From Actinomycetospora chibensis (GTDB lineage Bacteria; Actinomycetota; Actinomycetes; Mycobacteriales; Pseudonocardiaceae), in the NCBI RefSeq assembly GCF_028737215.1, contig NZ_JAQZAM010000021.1, positions 16,447 through 80,446 on the forward strand: a stretch of DNA of 64,000 nt, in the 5' to 3' direction. Below are positions 53,514-62,380 of the stretch, in pieces. Numbering within the stretch: the stretch's first letter is position 1; each line of letters begins with the position of its first letter. A program made the position numbers and the translations under genes. Under the pieces are notes generated by a model. That model did no database searches. It saw nothing but the letters and a program-made list of their open reading frames with translations, and was not told the DNA's origin.

Positions 53514-53837
53514 CGCCGGCCTCCTCGAGTCGCCGACCAGGACATGCTGTGGCCCAGAGTCGAGGCCCCGCGTCACCCGGTCGTCACGCACGGAGGTGTG
53601 CGCTTGAAGCGCGGCGGACCTGCGCACCTTCCGTGGTTATGGACGCCACGACCGCCACCCTTTCGGAGGCTCCGGGAGAGCGGCGACCAGGAGCACACTA
53701 CGCAGAGTCGCGATATCTGGGATCAGGAGCTGTCGCCGGGCCGCCCCGGCCCTCCTTCGAGCAGACCCGCGTCCGCCCAGGGACATCGCGGGCGCGACAG
53801 CGACGCCGCATCCGGCCCGACGACAGGGGGGAAAGCC
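53514..53837. other. Intergenic region before the tyrosinase gene
   Basis: These 324 bp separate the divergent sortase-pair and tyrosinase genes. No further gene is supported. GGGGGAAAG at 53827-53835 is a plausible ribosome site for the GTG start of the tyrosinase. Confidence 0.5.
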
Positions 53838-55289
53838 GTGACCATTGTCCGACGCGAGGTGTGGTCGCTCGAGAACGAGCAGGCCTGGCACCCGATCCTG
53901 CACGCCTACGCGCTCGCGGTGCAGGAGATGCGGGCACGCCCGGCCCACGACCCGACCAGCTGGCGCTACCAGGCGGCGGTCCACGCCACCACCGACCGCC
54001 CCGACAAGTTCCGCAACCAGTGCCAGCACAACAGCTGGTTCTTCCTGTCCTGGCACCGCGCCTACCTGCACTACTTCGAGCTCATCGTCCGCGACATCGT
54101 CAAGAAGCTGCCCGACGGCGAGGTGGACGACGAGACCCGCGAGGGCTGGGCCCTGCCCTACTGGGGCTACGACCGCGGCGACGCACAACGGGTGCTGCCG
54201 CCGTCGTTCCGCCAGCCGACTCTGCGCGACGGCGTGACGCCCAACCCCCTGCGCATCGCCCAGCGCGACGCCGGCATCAACGCCGGCACTACGCGACTCA
54301 CCGTCGGCGACGCCTCGTCGGTCGCCGCACTCGCCGAGACCGTCTTCACGTCCCCGCCCGACGGGGCCTCCACCGCTTTCGGCGGCGCGAAGACGCCCCC
54401 GAACCATTTCCGGGAGTCCCAGCTCGCGGTGCCGGGCACGCTCGAGATCGTCCCCCACGGGCAGGTACACAACCGGGTCGGCCCGTTCATGCGGTCGTTC
54501 GACACGGCACCCCTCGACCCGATCTTCTGGTTGCACCACGCGAACATCGACAACATCTGGACACGCTGGGGTGGGCCCGATCCGACCGACACCGCCTGGC
54601 TTGACCAGACTTTCGATTTTCACGACGCGAACGGCACGCCCACGACGTCGACCGCGGAAGAGGTGCGTGAGACCACGTCGCTGGGCTACCTCTACGACGA
54701 CGCCGGGCCCGTCCCCGGCCCCCTGGAGGCCGACATGTCCCCGCACGAGCGCGACGTCCCCGACCGGCCCGCCGAGCTCATCGGGGAGACCGCCGATGAC
54801 ATCACCCTCGCCGGGAACGCGACCCGGGCGGCCGTAGCGGTGGGCACGCCGTCCGGACCCCTGTCGACCGCGGAGGAAGCCGCACCGACCCGGGTCTACC
54901 TCACTGTCGACGACGTGCGTGGTCCCGTCGCCCCGAGCATCACCTACAACGTCTACCTACACGCCCCGGACCAGGACCCGACCACCGAGGATGACTTCTT
55001 CGTCGGCCCGATCAACTTCTTCGGGGTGGAGCAGACGGCGCGGGCCGACACCGACCACGGCGGACTGCGTTTTGCCTTCGACATCACTGATCTCTACCAG
55101 AGGCTCCGTGATGCCGGCCGGTGGGGTGACGAGATGACCGTGTCGTTCCTCCCTGTCGAGGCCGAGACGGTGCCCCCCGACCAGCGCGACGACATCGGTG
55201 CCGACCAGGCCGAGGTTGCCGAGGCCGCCACCGAGGACCTGGCGTCGGCCCCGGTCGACGTCGGTCGCGTGGGCGTTTACGTCCAATGA
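53838..55289 (+). CDS. Tyrosinase-family copper oxidase
   Basis: This 483-residue protein starts at GTG 53838. CuA histidines lie in AAVHATTDRP, RNQCQHNSWFFLSWHRAYLH (CxH and WHR). CuB histidines lie in VPHGQVHNRVGPFM and DPIFWLHHANIDNIW. Such enzymes oxidise phenols to quinones with O2. It is longer than Streptomyces MelC2 and has a C-terminal beta domain (about 350-470: VYLTVDDVRGPVAPSITYNV) like plant-type polyphenol oxidases. No signal peptide. The stop overlaps the next gene (ATGA), which encodes a likely metal-handling membrane protein. Confidence 0.93.
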   Translation: MTIVRREVWSLENEQAWHPILHAYALAVQEMRARPAHDPTSWRYQAAVHATTDRPDKFRNQCQHNSWFFLSWHRAYLHYFELIVRDIVKKLPDGEVDDETREGWALPYWGYDRGDAQRVLPPSFRQPTLRDGVTPNPLRIAQRDAGINAGTTRLTVGDASSVAALAETVFTSPPDGASTAFGGAKTPPNHFRESQLAVPGTLEIVPHGQVHNRVGPFMRSFDTAPLDPIFWLHHANIDNIWTRWGGPDPTDTAWLDQTFDFHDANGTPTTSTAEEVRETTSLGYLYDDAGPVPGPLEADMSPHERDVPDRPAELIGETADDITLAGNATRAAVAVGTPSGPLSTAEEAAPTRVYLTVDDVRGPVAPSITYNVYLHAPDQDPTTEDDFFVGPINFFGVEQTARADTDHGGLRFAFDITDLYQRLRDAGRWGDEMTVSFLPVEAETVPPDQRDDIGADQAEVAEAATEDLASAPVDVGRVGVYVQ

Positions 55290-56065
55290 GTGCGGCCCCG
55301 GTCGCGCCCGAGCGACCGGCCTGGTGGGTGCGCCTCGACTGGTACCACCCAGAGTGGACGCTCGGGGTGGTCACGGTGCTCGCATGGGCGATCCTCGTGC
55401 TCGCGCACGGCGCCACGTCGAGCGGCGTTGTGCCCGTCGACGGCATGCCGGCGATGCCGGGGATGGACCACGGGGACGCCGCAGCGAGTACGGCGCCGAC
55501 CGTCTCGGCGTGGGCGACTGGGGTGGGCCTGTGGCTGGTGATGGCCGCCGCGATGATGCTGCCGTCGCTCCGAACGGCGATGCGAACGACCAGCCTGACC
55601 AGCCGGTGGAACCGACGGCATCGTGCCGCGTGGCTCCTCGCGGCCGGCTACCTCACCGTCTGGGCGATCCCGGGTCTCGCCGTCGTGACCGTGCTGTCCG
55701 TCGTGCCGTGGACACCACCGGTGTGGGTCACCGGCGTCCTCCTGCTCGTCGCGGCCGCCTGGGTGGCGACGCCGGTACGGCGAGACTCCCTGGCTGCCTG
55801 CCATCGAACCCGCCGAGTCCCCGGTCAGGGTCGACGTGCAGACGCGGCCTGCGCGCGGGAAGGCGTCCGCCTCGGGCTCGCCTGCGTCGGTACGTGCTGG
55901 CTGATCATGCTGGCGGCGACCCTCGCGACGCACGACGTGCTCCTGATGGCCGTCCTGACCGTCGTGGTCGTCGCGGAGAAGGTTGTCGAGGACCGGCGTC
56001 GGCGCCTGCCTGCGTGGACGGCAGGCACGCTTGTCGTCCTCGCTTTCGGGGTGTTCTTCCTCTAA
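55286..56065 (+). CDS. DUF2182 integral membrane protein, probable copper handling
   Basis: This 259-residue protein has about six hydrophobic segments, the DUF2182 hallmark AAAMMLPSLRTAM near 85 and GTCWLIMLA near 205 (conserved Cys and Met in membrane helices). It also has a periplasmic His/Met-rich loop (VDGMPAMPGMDHGDAA near 50-66). The Met/His pattern suits copper binding. Translational coupling to the tyrosinase suggests it supplies or moves copper for that enzyme, as inference. Confidence 0.85.
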   Translation: MSAAPVAPERPAWWVRLDWYHPEWTLGVVTVLAWAILVLAHGATSSGVVPVDGMPAMPGMDHGDAAASTAPTVSAWATGVGLWLVMAAAMMLPSLRTAMRTTSLTSRWNRRHRAAWLLAAGYLTVWAIPGLAVVTVLSVVPWTPPVWVTGVLLLVAAAWVATPVRRDSLAACHRTRRVPGQGRRADAACAREGVRLGLACVGTCWLIMLAATLATHDVLLMAVLTVVVVAEKVVEDRRRRLPAWTAGTLVVLAFGVFFL

Positions 56066-56313
56066 TGGAGGCGGTCGTCGCCCCGGACCACAGTCACCGT
56101 TGTCGTCCGGACTCCTCCGCCACGCGTGCACGGTCCGGTCGGGCTCGACGGCTGGGACACGGGCAGCGCCGCCACCGCGGTCGCCTGGGTCGGGGAGGCC
56201 GTACCGGTGACCACCCCGACCGTGCCGAGGACCGCATCGACAGTCATCCCCGCCTCACGCATCTGGTCGGCGAGCTCGGCGGTGTCGAGACGCCGATTGC
56301 CAGCGATGGTCAC
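56062..56313 (-). CDS. Small I9-inhibitor-like protein
   Basis: This is an 83-residue protein from GTG 56313. The pattern RRLDTAELADQMREAGMTVD followed by AVLGTVGVVTGTASPTQATA, then a beta strand, resembles the beta-alpha-beta small proteins often annotated as ketohydroxyglutarate aldolase-like or inhibitor-I9-like in actinobacteria. It converges with the DUF2182 gene. Enzyme function is unlikely at this size; a protease-inhibitor or assembly role is only a guess. Confidence 0.45.
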   Translation of the reverse strand: MTIAGNRRLDTAELADQMREAGMTVDAVLGTVGVVTGTASPTQATAVAALPVSQPSSPTGPCTRGGGVRTTTVTVVRGDDRLH

Positions 56314-56400
56314 GACGACGACACCTGATGGTGTTCTCGCTCCCGGGTACGGGCGTCTCCTCGCTCGCGTGGGCGCGGGTGGGCGGCCACGCGCGTCGAC

Positions 56401-56532
56401 TCACAGCGGAGCCTGGACGAGTCCTGCGCCGACGTCCACCGACGGCAGCGCGAGCTGGCGCGCATCGCGGACCTGTCGTCCCCAGTCCAGCAGCTCGTTG
56501 GTCGAGCCAGAGCCGTCGACCCGGACGAGCAC
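56401..56532 (-). pseudogene. Possible C-terminal gene remnant
   Basis: A 43-codon minus-strand frame has natural composition (VLVRVDGSGSTNELLDWGRQ, RDARQLALPSVDVGAGLV) ending in QAPL-stop. Upstream the frame meets a TGA, and no good start is present. It looks like the tail of a decayed gene. The rest of 56314-56734 holds nothing supportable. Confidence 0.25.
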
Positions 56533-56734
56533 GCATCGGCCACCGAGCTCCCGGTCCGGTCACACCCTCAGCTGGACTCGATTCCGGAAGAGTCGGTTCA
56601 AGGGGCGGTGAGAGGACTTGTGCACGAACAGCGGCGCTTGTCATCGCTCCTGCGGCAGAGGGTCGGCCGGCAACTGAAGCCGCCGGCCGGCCCCTGCTCG
56701 AGGCGGTGCACCAGCTTCGCGCAGCGGCTCTCGA

Positions 56735-58846
56735 CTACGACGTGGGCAGGGCGGCGCGGGCGTCCTCGACGCCGCGGGTGAGGCCCTGTAGCACCGGCTC
56801 ACCTACCCCGCGGCCGCGCAACGTCGGCACGATGTCATCGAGCACCTCGTGGGCCCGCCCGGTGTGCCCTCTCCTCGCCTCTGCTTCGGCCAGCGCCCGC
56901 ATGGTCTGGTTCAGCGAGACGTTGTCTAGCCCGGGGCCGGCGACACCGGCCGCCTTCGTGGTCTGGACGACCTCGCCGAGCAGGGCCGCGCTCTCATCGG
57001 GACGCGCCGGGTGGACACGGATCTCCTTCTCGGCGGTCAGCTCCTTGAACGGCCGCCGGCCGGGGAAGCCGCGGGCTAGGCGGGCGTAGAGGGCCAGTGG
57101 ATGCCGGCCGTGCTCGGCGATGACCTCGCCGAAGGCGTCGTTGCCGGTCTGCAGCGCGGGTGACTCCGACCCGAGCACCTGGAGGAGCTGGCCCTGCTCT
57201 GGGCCGCTCAGCAGCTCACCGACTCGCTCGTCCTCCTCGGTCAGTGGCGGACGGATCCGCAGGCGGATCGGCGGCGAGACCACGTGGGAGCCGTCCGGGG
57301 CGATGTAGCGAGCCCGGAGCTGGTACTCGCCAGGTGCGTCGAAGTAGGTACCGGTCGCTCCGGCCCCGATATAGGCGCTGTCGTAAGCGGCCCGTCCCGG
57401 GACCAGCCCTCGGGGCGGAGCGTCCTCTGCGCACCGTCTCAGCATCGGTCGGTAGGGCACAACGCGCCCCGATGGGCGGCGGATTGCGATGCTGACCAGG
57501 CCGTGTTGGGGGTGCAGAGTTGGCACCGCCTCGGCGCCGCGGGTGTCGGTCGTGCCGAGCTTGATCTCGACCACCACGGGCTCGCCGTAGGCGTACACCG
57601 CGCGCGTCCGTAGCTCCAAGGTGAAGCCGGAGTGGTCGTCGATCGGGGCGTTGAACACCACCGGGTCGAGCTCGGCGGCGCCCGTGCCGAACGGGTTCCC
57701 GCCCATGATCACGTCTTCGCGGAAGCCGTGACGCAGGTGGACCAGCTCGGCGGCGGTGAAGGAGAACCGGAAGTCGTTCCAGTACGCAGCGGTGCCACCC
57801 GGGGCGGGGGGCGGCGGCTGGTAGTTCTGCGCGTAGTTCATCCACGATCGGTCGCCCCGGCCGTTATTGGGTCCGAGCGGAGCCGGCGGATTCCCCACGT
57901 GCTTCTCCCAGGAATGGAGCAGGTTGAAGCAGTGCCCGAGTTCGTGGACGTAGGTACGCAGGGCCGCGCGCTGAGTCGAGGCGTCGGTCCCTGCGACTTG
58001 GTCGTTGAACACCGCGCAGCCCTGTCGCTGGAAGCCGTCGCCGGTGGCAAAATCAAACATGATCCCGCGCACGGGATCAGGGTCGTCGAAGGCGGTGGCC
58101 ACCAGCAGCCAGACGTTCCATTGCGGGGCATCGGCGAAGCGACTGAAGTTGTTGACCATCGCCGCGTGGAGTTCCCTTGCGCTCCATCGAGCGTTCGAGC
58201 CGGCGTCGGAGCTCGCGACGGCGTTGGTGGTGCCCGCCGGCCGCAGGTCGATCCCGGCCTCAGCAAAGGCGCCCGACACAGTCAGAACCCGCCGCAGCTC
58301 GCCTGGCGGGAGAGGCAGAGAGCCGAGGTCGTAGGAGGCGAACGGGACCTGGCCCGCTACCGAGTCCAGCTCGATGGCGACCGTACGGAAGTGGGTGGAG
58401 ACGAAAGCACATGTCCACGATGCTCCGTCCGGTGCCTGCGCCGAGCTCCACCGCACCACGGCGGGGCCGGGGGCCCCCGTCGCGGAGCGAGCCACGTCCA
58501 CCTCGAGATGCTCCGGGCTCGTGGACCAGGTCGAGGTAATCTCGCCTTCGATCCGGACGCCGGACGCCCGGGCCGTCATACTGGGCGAGGACATCAGGAA
58601 GCTACCGATGTAGTTCGTGGTTCCGCCCGCCGCGCCGAAGATGTCGCCGCTGACTCGAGGGGCGCTGACGGCACCGCCAATGTCGATCCGCAATTCCATG
58701 AGGCCCGGCGAACTGTCACGATTTCCGCGATAGCTGCCGTCTAGTTCGCCCACGGCGCTGGGCTCGTCCTCGACGCGGTGCGCGGCCCCTGCCTCGATGC
58801 GACCGTCGCCCACTCTGTCGGCGTCGATTCGTGTTTGGGTGCGCAT
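56735..58846 (-). CDS. Large zinc metallopeptidase (metzincin-type)
   Basis: This 703-residue protein starts at ATG 58846, preceded by GGGGGTTT; an earlier start at 58945 is possible. The active site is HELGHCFNLLHS (HExxHxxxxxH) near residue 333, with a Met-turn-like MNYAQNY about 30 residues later. The N-terminal domain is beta-rich, and the C-terminal 200 residues are helical repeats. No signal peptide or membrane helix is seen, so export by the usual route is not evident. It may be released by lysis or by another system; cargo of the eCIS is conceivable but unproven. Confidence 0.78.
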   Translation of the reverse strand: MRTQTRIDADRVGDGRIEAGAAHRVEDEPSAVGELDGSYRGNRDSSPGLMELRIDIGGAVSAPRVSGDIFGAAGGTTNYIGSFLMSSPSMTARASGVRIEGEITSTWSTSPEHLEVDVARSATGAPGPAVVRWSSAQAPDGASWTCAFVSTHFRTVAIELDSVAGQVPFASYDLGSLPLPPGELRRVLTVSGAFAEAGIDLRPAGTTNAVASSDAGSNARWSARELHAAMVNNFSRFADAPQWNVWLLVATAFDDPDPVRGIMFDFATGDGFQRQGCAVFNDQVAGTDASTQRAALRTYVHELGHCFNLLHSWEKHVGNPPAPLGPNNGRGDRSWMNYAQNYQPPPPAPGGTAAYWNDFRFSFTAAELVHLRHGFREDVIMGGNPFGTGAAELDPVVFNAPIDDHSGFTLELRTRAVYAYGEPVVVEIKLGTTDTRGAEAVPTLHPQHGLVSIAIRRPSGRVVPYRPMLRRCAEDAPPRGLVPGRAAYDSAYIGAGATGTYFDAPGEYQLRARYIAPDGSHVVSPPIRLRIRPPLTEEDERVGELLSGPEQGQLLQVLGSESPALQTGNDAFGEVIAEHGRHPLALYARLARGFPGRRPFKELTAEKEIRVHPARPDESAALLGEVVQTTKAAGVAGPGLDNVSLNQTMRALAEAEARRGHTGRAHEVLDDIVPTLRGRGVGEPVLQGLTRGVEDARAALPTS

Positions 58847-59109
58847 CAAACCCCCAATGGACGTCTGGCCAACCCCGGAGGTGATGGTACTGAGCGTCGT
58901 CACGCCCGGGAACAACGCAGGCAAATGGTGGCAGGCCTCCGTCACCCGGGCGTCACAGTCCGCTTCGCACGCATACTCAGTACGTCAGCATCTATACCTC
59001 TCTTCTGCGAGCTCGATTGGGAGGTTGACCCTGGCACCGGACACGTCAGCCGAGGTGGACCCGGTCCGCCAGTGAGGATGTTGTCCGTGCCCGCACCTCA
59101 CCCGGTGGT

Positions 59110-59220
59110 TACCGGCGTAGCGCCGTCGAGCTGGCTCGCTTGGGCGAGCAGCCCGTCGCCGCGATCGCCAAAGACCTCGGAATATTCGAGTCGCGTCTGC
59201 GGGAAGCCAAGCTCTTGTTG
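59110..59220 (+). pseudogene. IS3-family OrfA remnant
   Basis: The plus-strand frame reads YRRSAVELARLGEQPVAAIA then KDLGIFESRLREAK. This matches the helix-turn-helix of IS3-type OrfA transposases (RRxAVELARxGxxPVAxIAKDLGIxES). No OrfB follows and no inverted repeats were found, so it is a fragment in the 265 bp upstream of the unknown gene at 59269. Confidence 0.5.
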
Positions 59221-59268
59221 AGTGGCACCTGGCTGCGCCCGCCACCATGCGCCATTTGCCATCACCAG

Positions 59269-60093
59269 CTATTCGACAGACGTGTCACTCGTCTGAGCCC
59301 CCGGCCACCGAGATGGATACGGCGCCGTCGACCGGTGATTCAACGCCCATGGGCTCTGGTCACTCGACGTCGGTTTAACGTGCGGGTGTGCACTCTCGGT
59401 GGCACGCTCGATGGCCGACCGGCGTGTCGCGTCTAGGTTTCGGAGTAATACTGGCTGTCCGAGCGCGATACACGCCGCCGCTTTGAGGACGGTAGCGTCG
59501 GCAGGTTTAACAGACGCGTCGCTGTCCGTCGTCGCCAGTGCTCTCGCCCAATTCACGGTGACCGCGGGCTCTGACGCGCCTGGTACGGGCACCAGGACGT
59601 CCACGATTGCCGGGTGGCTGACCAAGCTCGTTTGTTCGAGGAGCAGATATATCGCCGCCCGCTGGGCAGGGTCGGTCGTGCGCGCGCCGTTCATCAGCAG
59701 GTCCGCAACGCGTCTTGGAGTGGGCTCGCCACCTGGCCGCCTTGCCGGGGAGGCGGGCGCAGAGCTTCCTTGTGGGGCCTTGGTGCGGACGTCAACGAAG
59801 GGCGGCGCCGCCGTTCTGGGCCAACCAACGATGTCGTTCTTCTGCGACCGTCGGCCAGGAGAGGTTCCCGGCTCTTCATGGTGCGGCACTCCCACGTTGC
59901 ACACCTCCAAGCATGTAACAGATGGCGACAAGCGATGCGAGCCGCACAGGATTGGCGGACTTCCGGACAGATGATTGCTGAACATCATCCCACGTGGGGT
60001 GGCAGCACGAGACTCGTCTGACTCACCGAACGAACATGCGTTTCTGGCACGAGGTCTCACGTCCACGTACGAGCATATCGGGCACGTCTCCAT
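59269..60093 (-). CDS. Hypothetical protein (operon with 60106-61902)
   Basis: The call is 274 residues from ATG 60093, 12 bp after the stop of the upstream gene. A CPIC motif stands at the start. The middle (ADLLMNGARTTDPAQRAAIY, LLLEQTSLVSHPAIVDVLVP, NWARALATTDSDASVKPADA, TVLKAAACIALGQPVLLRNL) looks like a helical repeat domain. The N-terminal 100 residues have odd composition, so the real start may be later. Function unknown. Confidence 0.45.
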   Translation of the reverse strand: METCPICSYVDVRPRARNACSFGESDESRAATPRGMMFSNHLSGSPPILCGSHRLSPSVTCLEVCNVGVPHHEEPGTSPGRRSQKNDIVGWPRTAAPPFVDVRTKAPQGSSAPASPARRPGGEPTPRRVADLLMNGARTTDPAQRAAIYLLLEQTSLVSHPAIVDVLVPVPGASEPAVTVNWARALATTDSDASVKPADATVLKAAACIALGQPVLLRNLDATRRSAIERATESAHPHVKPTSSDQSPWALNHRSTAPYPSRWPGAQTSDTSVE

Positions 60094-60105
60094 CTTGGCC
60101 GATGG

Positions 60106-61902
60106 TCAGTTCCTGGCGGGCGGTGGGCGCAACACCGTCCAGACTCGCCCGTTGGCCGCTCGGCGCTTTACGGTCGATCGGCTGGCCGAGCGCGGTGCCG
60201 GCACGACCACGGGGGGCGGTGGGGGTGCACACAGCCGCCTGAGAAGCTCCTCCTCGACCGCTTCGGTCCAGGTGAATGCTTCGCGGTGATCCCCTTCGGA
60301 CGATTCGACCTTGACCGCGGGACGGTCGATGGCAAAGCTGCTTCGCGCCTCATCGAGCGTCGAGACCCCCGCAGAGCTCGGCTGTGCCAGGTCCGCGACC
60401 CCGAGGCCCTGCTCCCACGGGGAAATCGAACTTGTGGACGGCTTCGCCCTCTTCCACGCCAACCCGATGAGTAGGGAGCACGCCGCCCCGGCTACAGCCG
60501 CGACGAGCACAAGCCACGGCCAGCGCCCCGGGCTGAACAGCACGACCGCCCCAATTCCCAGCAGGAGTACCACTGAGATCACCGCTGCGCGGCGTACGCT
60601 CGTCACGAGCCGGCTCGCCATCTGGTGCTCCGCTGGCTTTGCTACAAATACTAGGATTGCGGCCATGATCGAAAGCAGTGCGGCGGCGACCTGGTTTTGC
60701 GTCACGCTCGGCACCTGGCCCGTCGTGCCGCCCGAGCTGACCCACCATGTGGCGCCCAGCAGTACTGTGCTCAGTAGCGATGCGAGAAGGCTCGCGGTCA
60801 GCCAGCCCCGGCGGTGCACACCCAGATGCACCTGCGCTCTAGATAACGAGCCATTAGGAACATCGAGGGCATGCAGGCCGACTACCGGGAATCCGCCTGC
60901 CACGTGGTCCCATGATGGGCGCTCCGATGCCTCGTTTGGCCGACCCGCCACGAGCGAGGCGCAGTCAATCGAGACACCCGCCGGAGCCTCCACCTCGAAG
61001 TGGTAACCGCGTGCGAGCTCTGCGGAGGGAATGGGGAAGCGGATGATCGTTGGGGTCCAGCCGATCGCGGCGAGAAATCGAGACGGTGACAACGGCCCGA
61101 GGCGCTCGCCCGGCCTATCGTATCGTTTGGTATCAGTGTTGTATCCACTACGCTTGTAGGTCAGCGAGAGGGGTTCGTCGAAGCGGTAGCGGGCGATCCG
61201 CCGGTGCGGCCCGTTGTCATCAACCGTGACCAGTAGGATGAAGTTGTTAGCTAGGCGCTGTATAAGGTTGCCAGCCGCCGGGTCGTTCATGAGGGCCTGG
61301 GCATCCGGTCCACTTTGCCCGTTCTTCGCCCGTGTAATGGCCTCAAACATCTCCTCCTGCGTCCCGAAAGACACATCGTGCGCGAGAGCAAGGACGTGTG
61401 TCGAGGTCTCCGAAACATTCGGGGTGATCTCGGCGAGGACCAGGATCATCTGCTCGGTCAAAGCCTGATTATGCCGCAGTGTGATCATCGACAACGGCTG
61501 CCCGTCCATATCTTCGACCCCGAAGTTCACTAGCGTCTTGCGCCTCATGATCGTGAGTGGAACGAGGCGCACCGTGCGGCCCATGCCGCATCTATAGCGG
61601 GGCGCTTCACCAGGGACGATATAGTCCAAGCTGACCCGACGAACTGCGGTGCGATCGTCATGGAAGCACACGCGCTCCACCCGACGGTTCACCCAGCCTT
61701 TGCTGTCCATCAGCATCACGAGGATCGCTCGTGCACATGTGGGGCAAGACAGAGCCGCGCTCCAGAGATCGTCGGGACGAAGGGCGGCCGGCTCGACGTC
61801 GTGGTAGTGACCGGACACGGCGACGATGTAGTCGCGACGTCTCGGGTCGTCACTATGGTTCGCCGTGTGCCGACAGCGTGCGACGCCGATGCGAGTTGTC
61901 AT
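60106..61902 (-). CDS. Unknown membrane protein with large N-terminal domain
   Basis: This is a 598-residue protein from ATG 61902 with a strong ribosome site (GGGGGGAAC). Residues 1-360 form a soluble, mixed domain with a CPTC pair near 56 (AALSCPTCARAILVMLM). Residues 370-510 contain four membrane helices (LTASLLASLLSTVLLGATWW; AAALLSIMAAILVFV; AVISVVLLLGIGAVVLF; LVLVAAVAGAACSLLIGLAW). The tail is Pro/Arg-rich. It belongs to no family I can name. Codon use is less GC-biased than the eCIS genes, suggesting acquisition. Confidence 0.7.
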   Translation of the reverse strand: MTTRIGVARCRHTANHSDDPRRRDYIVAVSGHYHDVEPAALRPDDLWSAALSCPTCARAILVMLMDSKGWVNRRVERVCFHDDRTAVRRVSLDYIVPGEAPRYRCGMGRTVRLVPLTIMRRKTLVNFGVEDMDGQPLSMITLRHNQALTEQMILVLAEITPNVSETSTHVLALAHDVSFGTQEEMFEAITRAKNGQSGPDAQALMNDPAAGNLIQRLANNFILLVTVDDNGPHRRIARYRFDEPLSLTYKRSGYNTDTKRYDRPGERLGPLSPSRFLAAIGWTPTIIRFPIPSAELARGYHFEVEAPAGVSIDCASLVAGRPNEASERPSWDHVAGGFPVVGLHALDVPNGSLSRAQVHLGVHRRGWLTASLLASLLSTVLLGATWWVSSGGTTGQVPSVTQNQVAAALLSIMAAILVFVAKPAEHQMASRLVTSVRRAAVISVVLLLGIGAVVLFSPGRWPWLVLVAAVAGAACSLLIGLAWKRAKPSTSSISPWEQGLGVADLAQPSSAGVSTLDEARSSFAIDRPAVKVESSEGDHREAFTWTEAVEEELLRRLCAPPPPPVVVPAPRSASRSTVKRRAANGRVWTVLRPPPARN

Positions 61903-62380
61903 CGTTCCCCCCGATGTTCTTTCCTTGCAAAGGCTTGCGAGAGCCCTGGTTCTCACCGAGCGTGACAGGGCACGGGACGTGATCGGCAGGTCCGACACCC
62001 GATAGTCGCAACGAGGCCTTCATCGTGAGCCGTTAGCAGTCGTGCCGGGGTGCAGGGCGGACGGAGGTGGCGGCGGTGGCAACTTCGGAGCCCCGGGAGG
62101 GTGTGCAGCGTCCCAGCGCGCCGAGTGTCGTCCAGCAGGGGGTATGTGACCTGACTATGTAGGGCCCACAGCATCCACTGATCCCGATGCGCCTCAAGAC
62201 GCTGCTGGCGCACCCACCCGAAGTTCCCAGCACACCGAGCCAACTGGAGCGGAACTGCGTATCGCCGTCGGGCCGATCGTCTTCCACGACCCGACCGTGG
62301 CCGCAGGAGCCTTCTTCTCACGCGGTCTTGGGGCGCTGCCCGGCCGATGGGACGGTCACAGGCGCTCGTCGACGGCCGCC
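61903..62380. other. Gene-free stretch
   Basis: No convincing gene on either strand in about 480 bp. A minus-strand frame around 62033-62287 has odd composition and no ribosome site, so it was not called. The promoter for 60106-61902 should lie near its right start at 61903-61990. Confidence 0.4.

Noticed and set aside
56328..57089. Plus-strand open frame opposite the end of the metallopeptidase
   Set aside because: Arg/Ala/Pro-rich shadow; no ribosome site and no motif.
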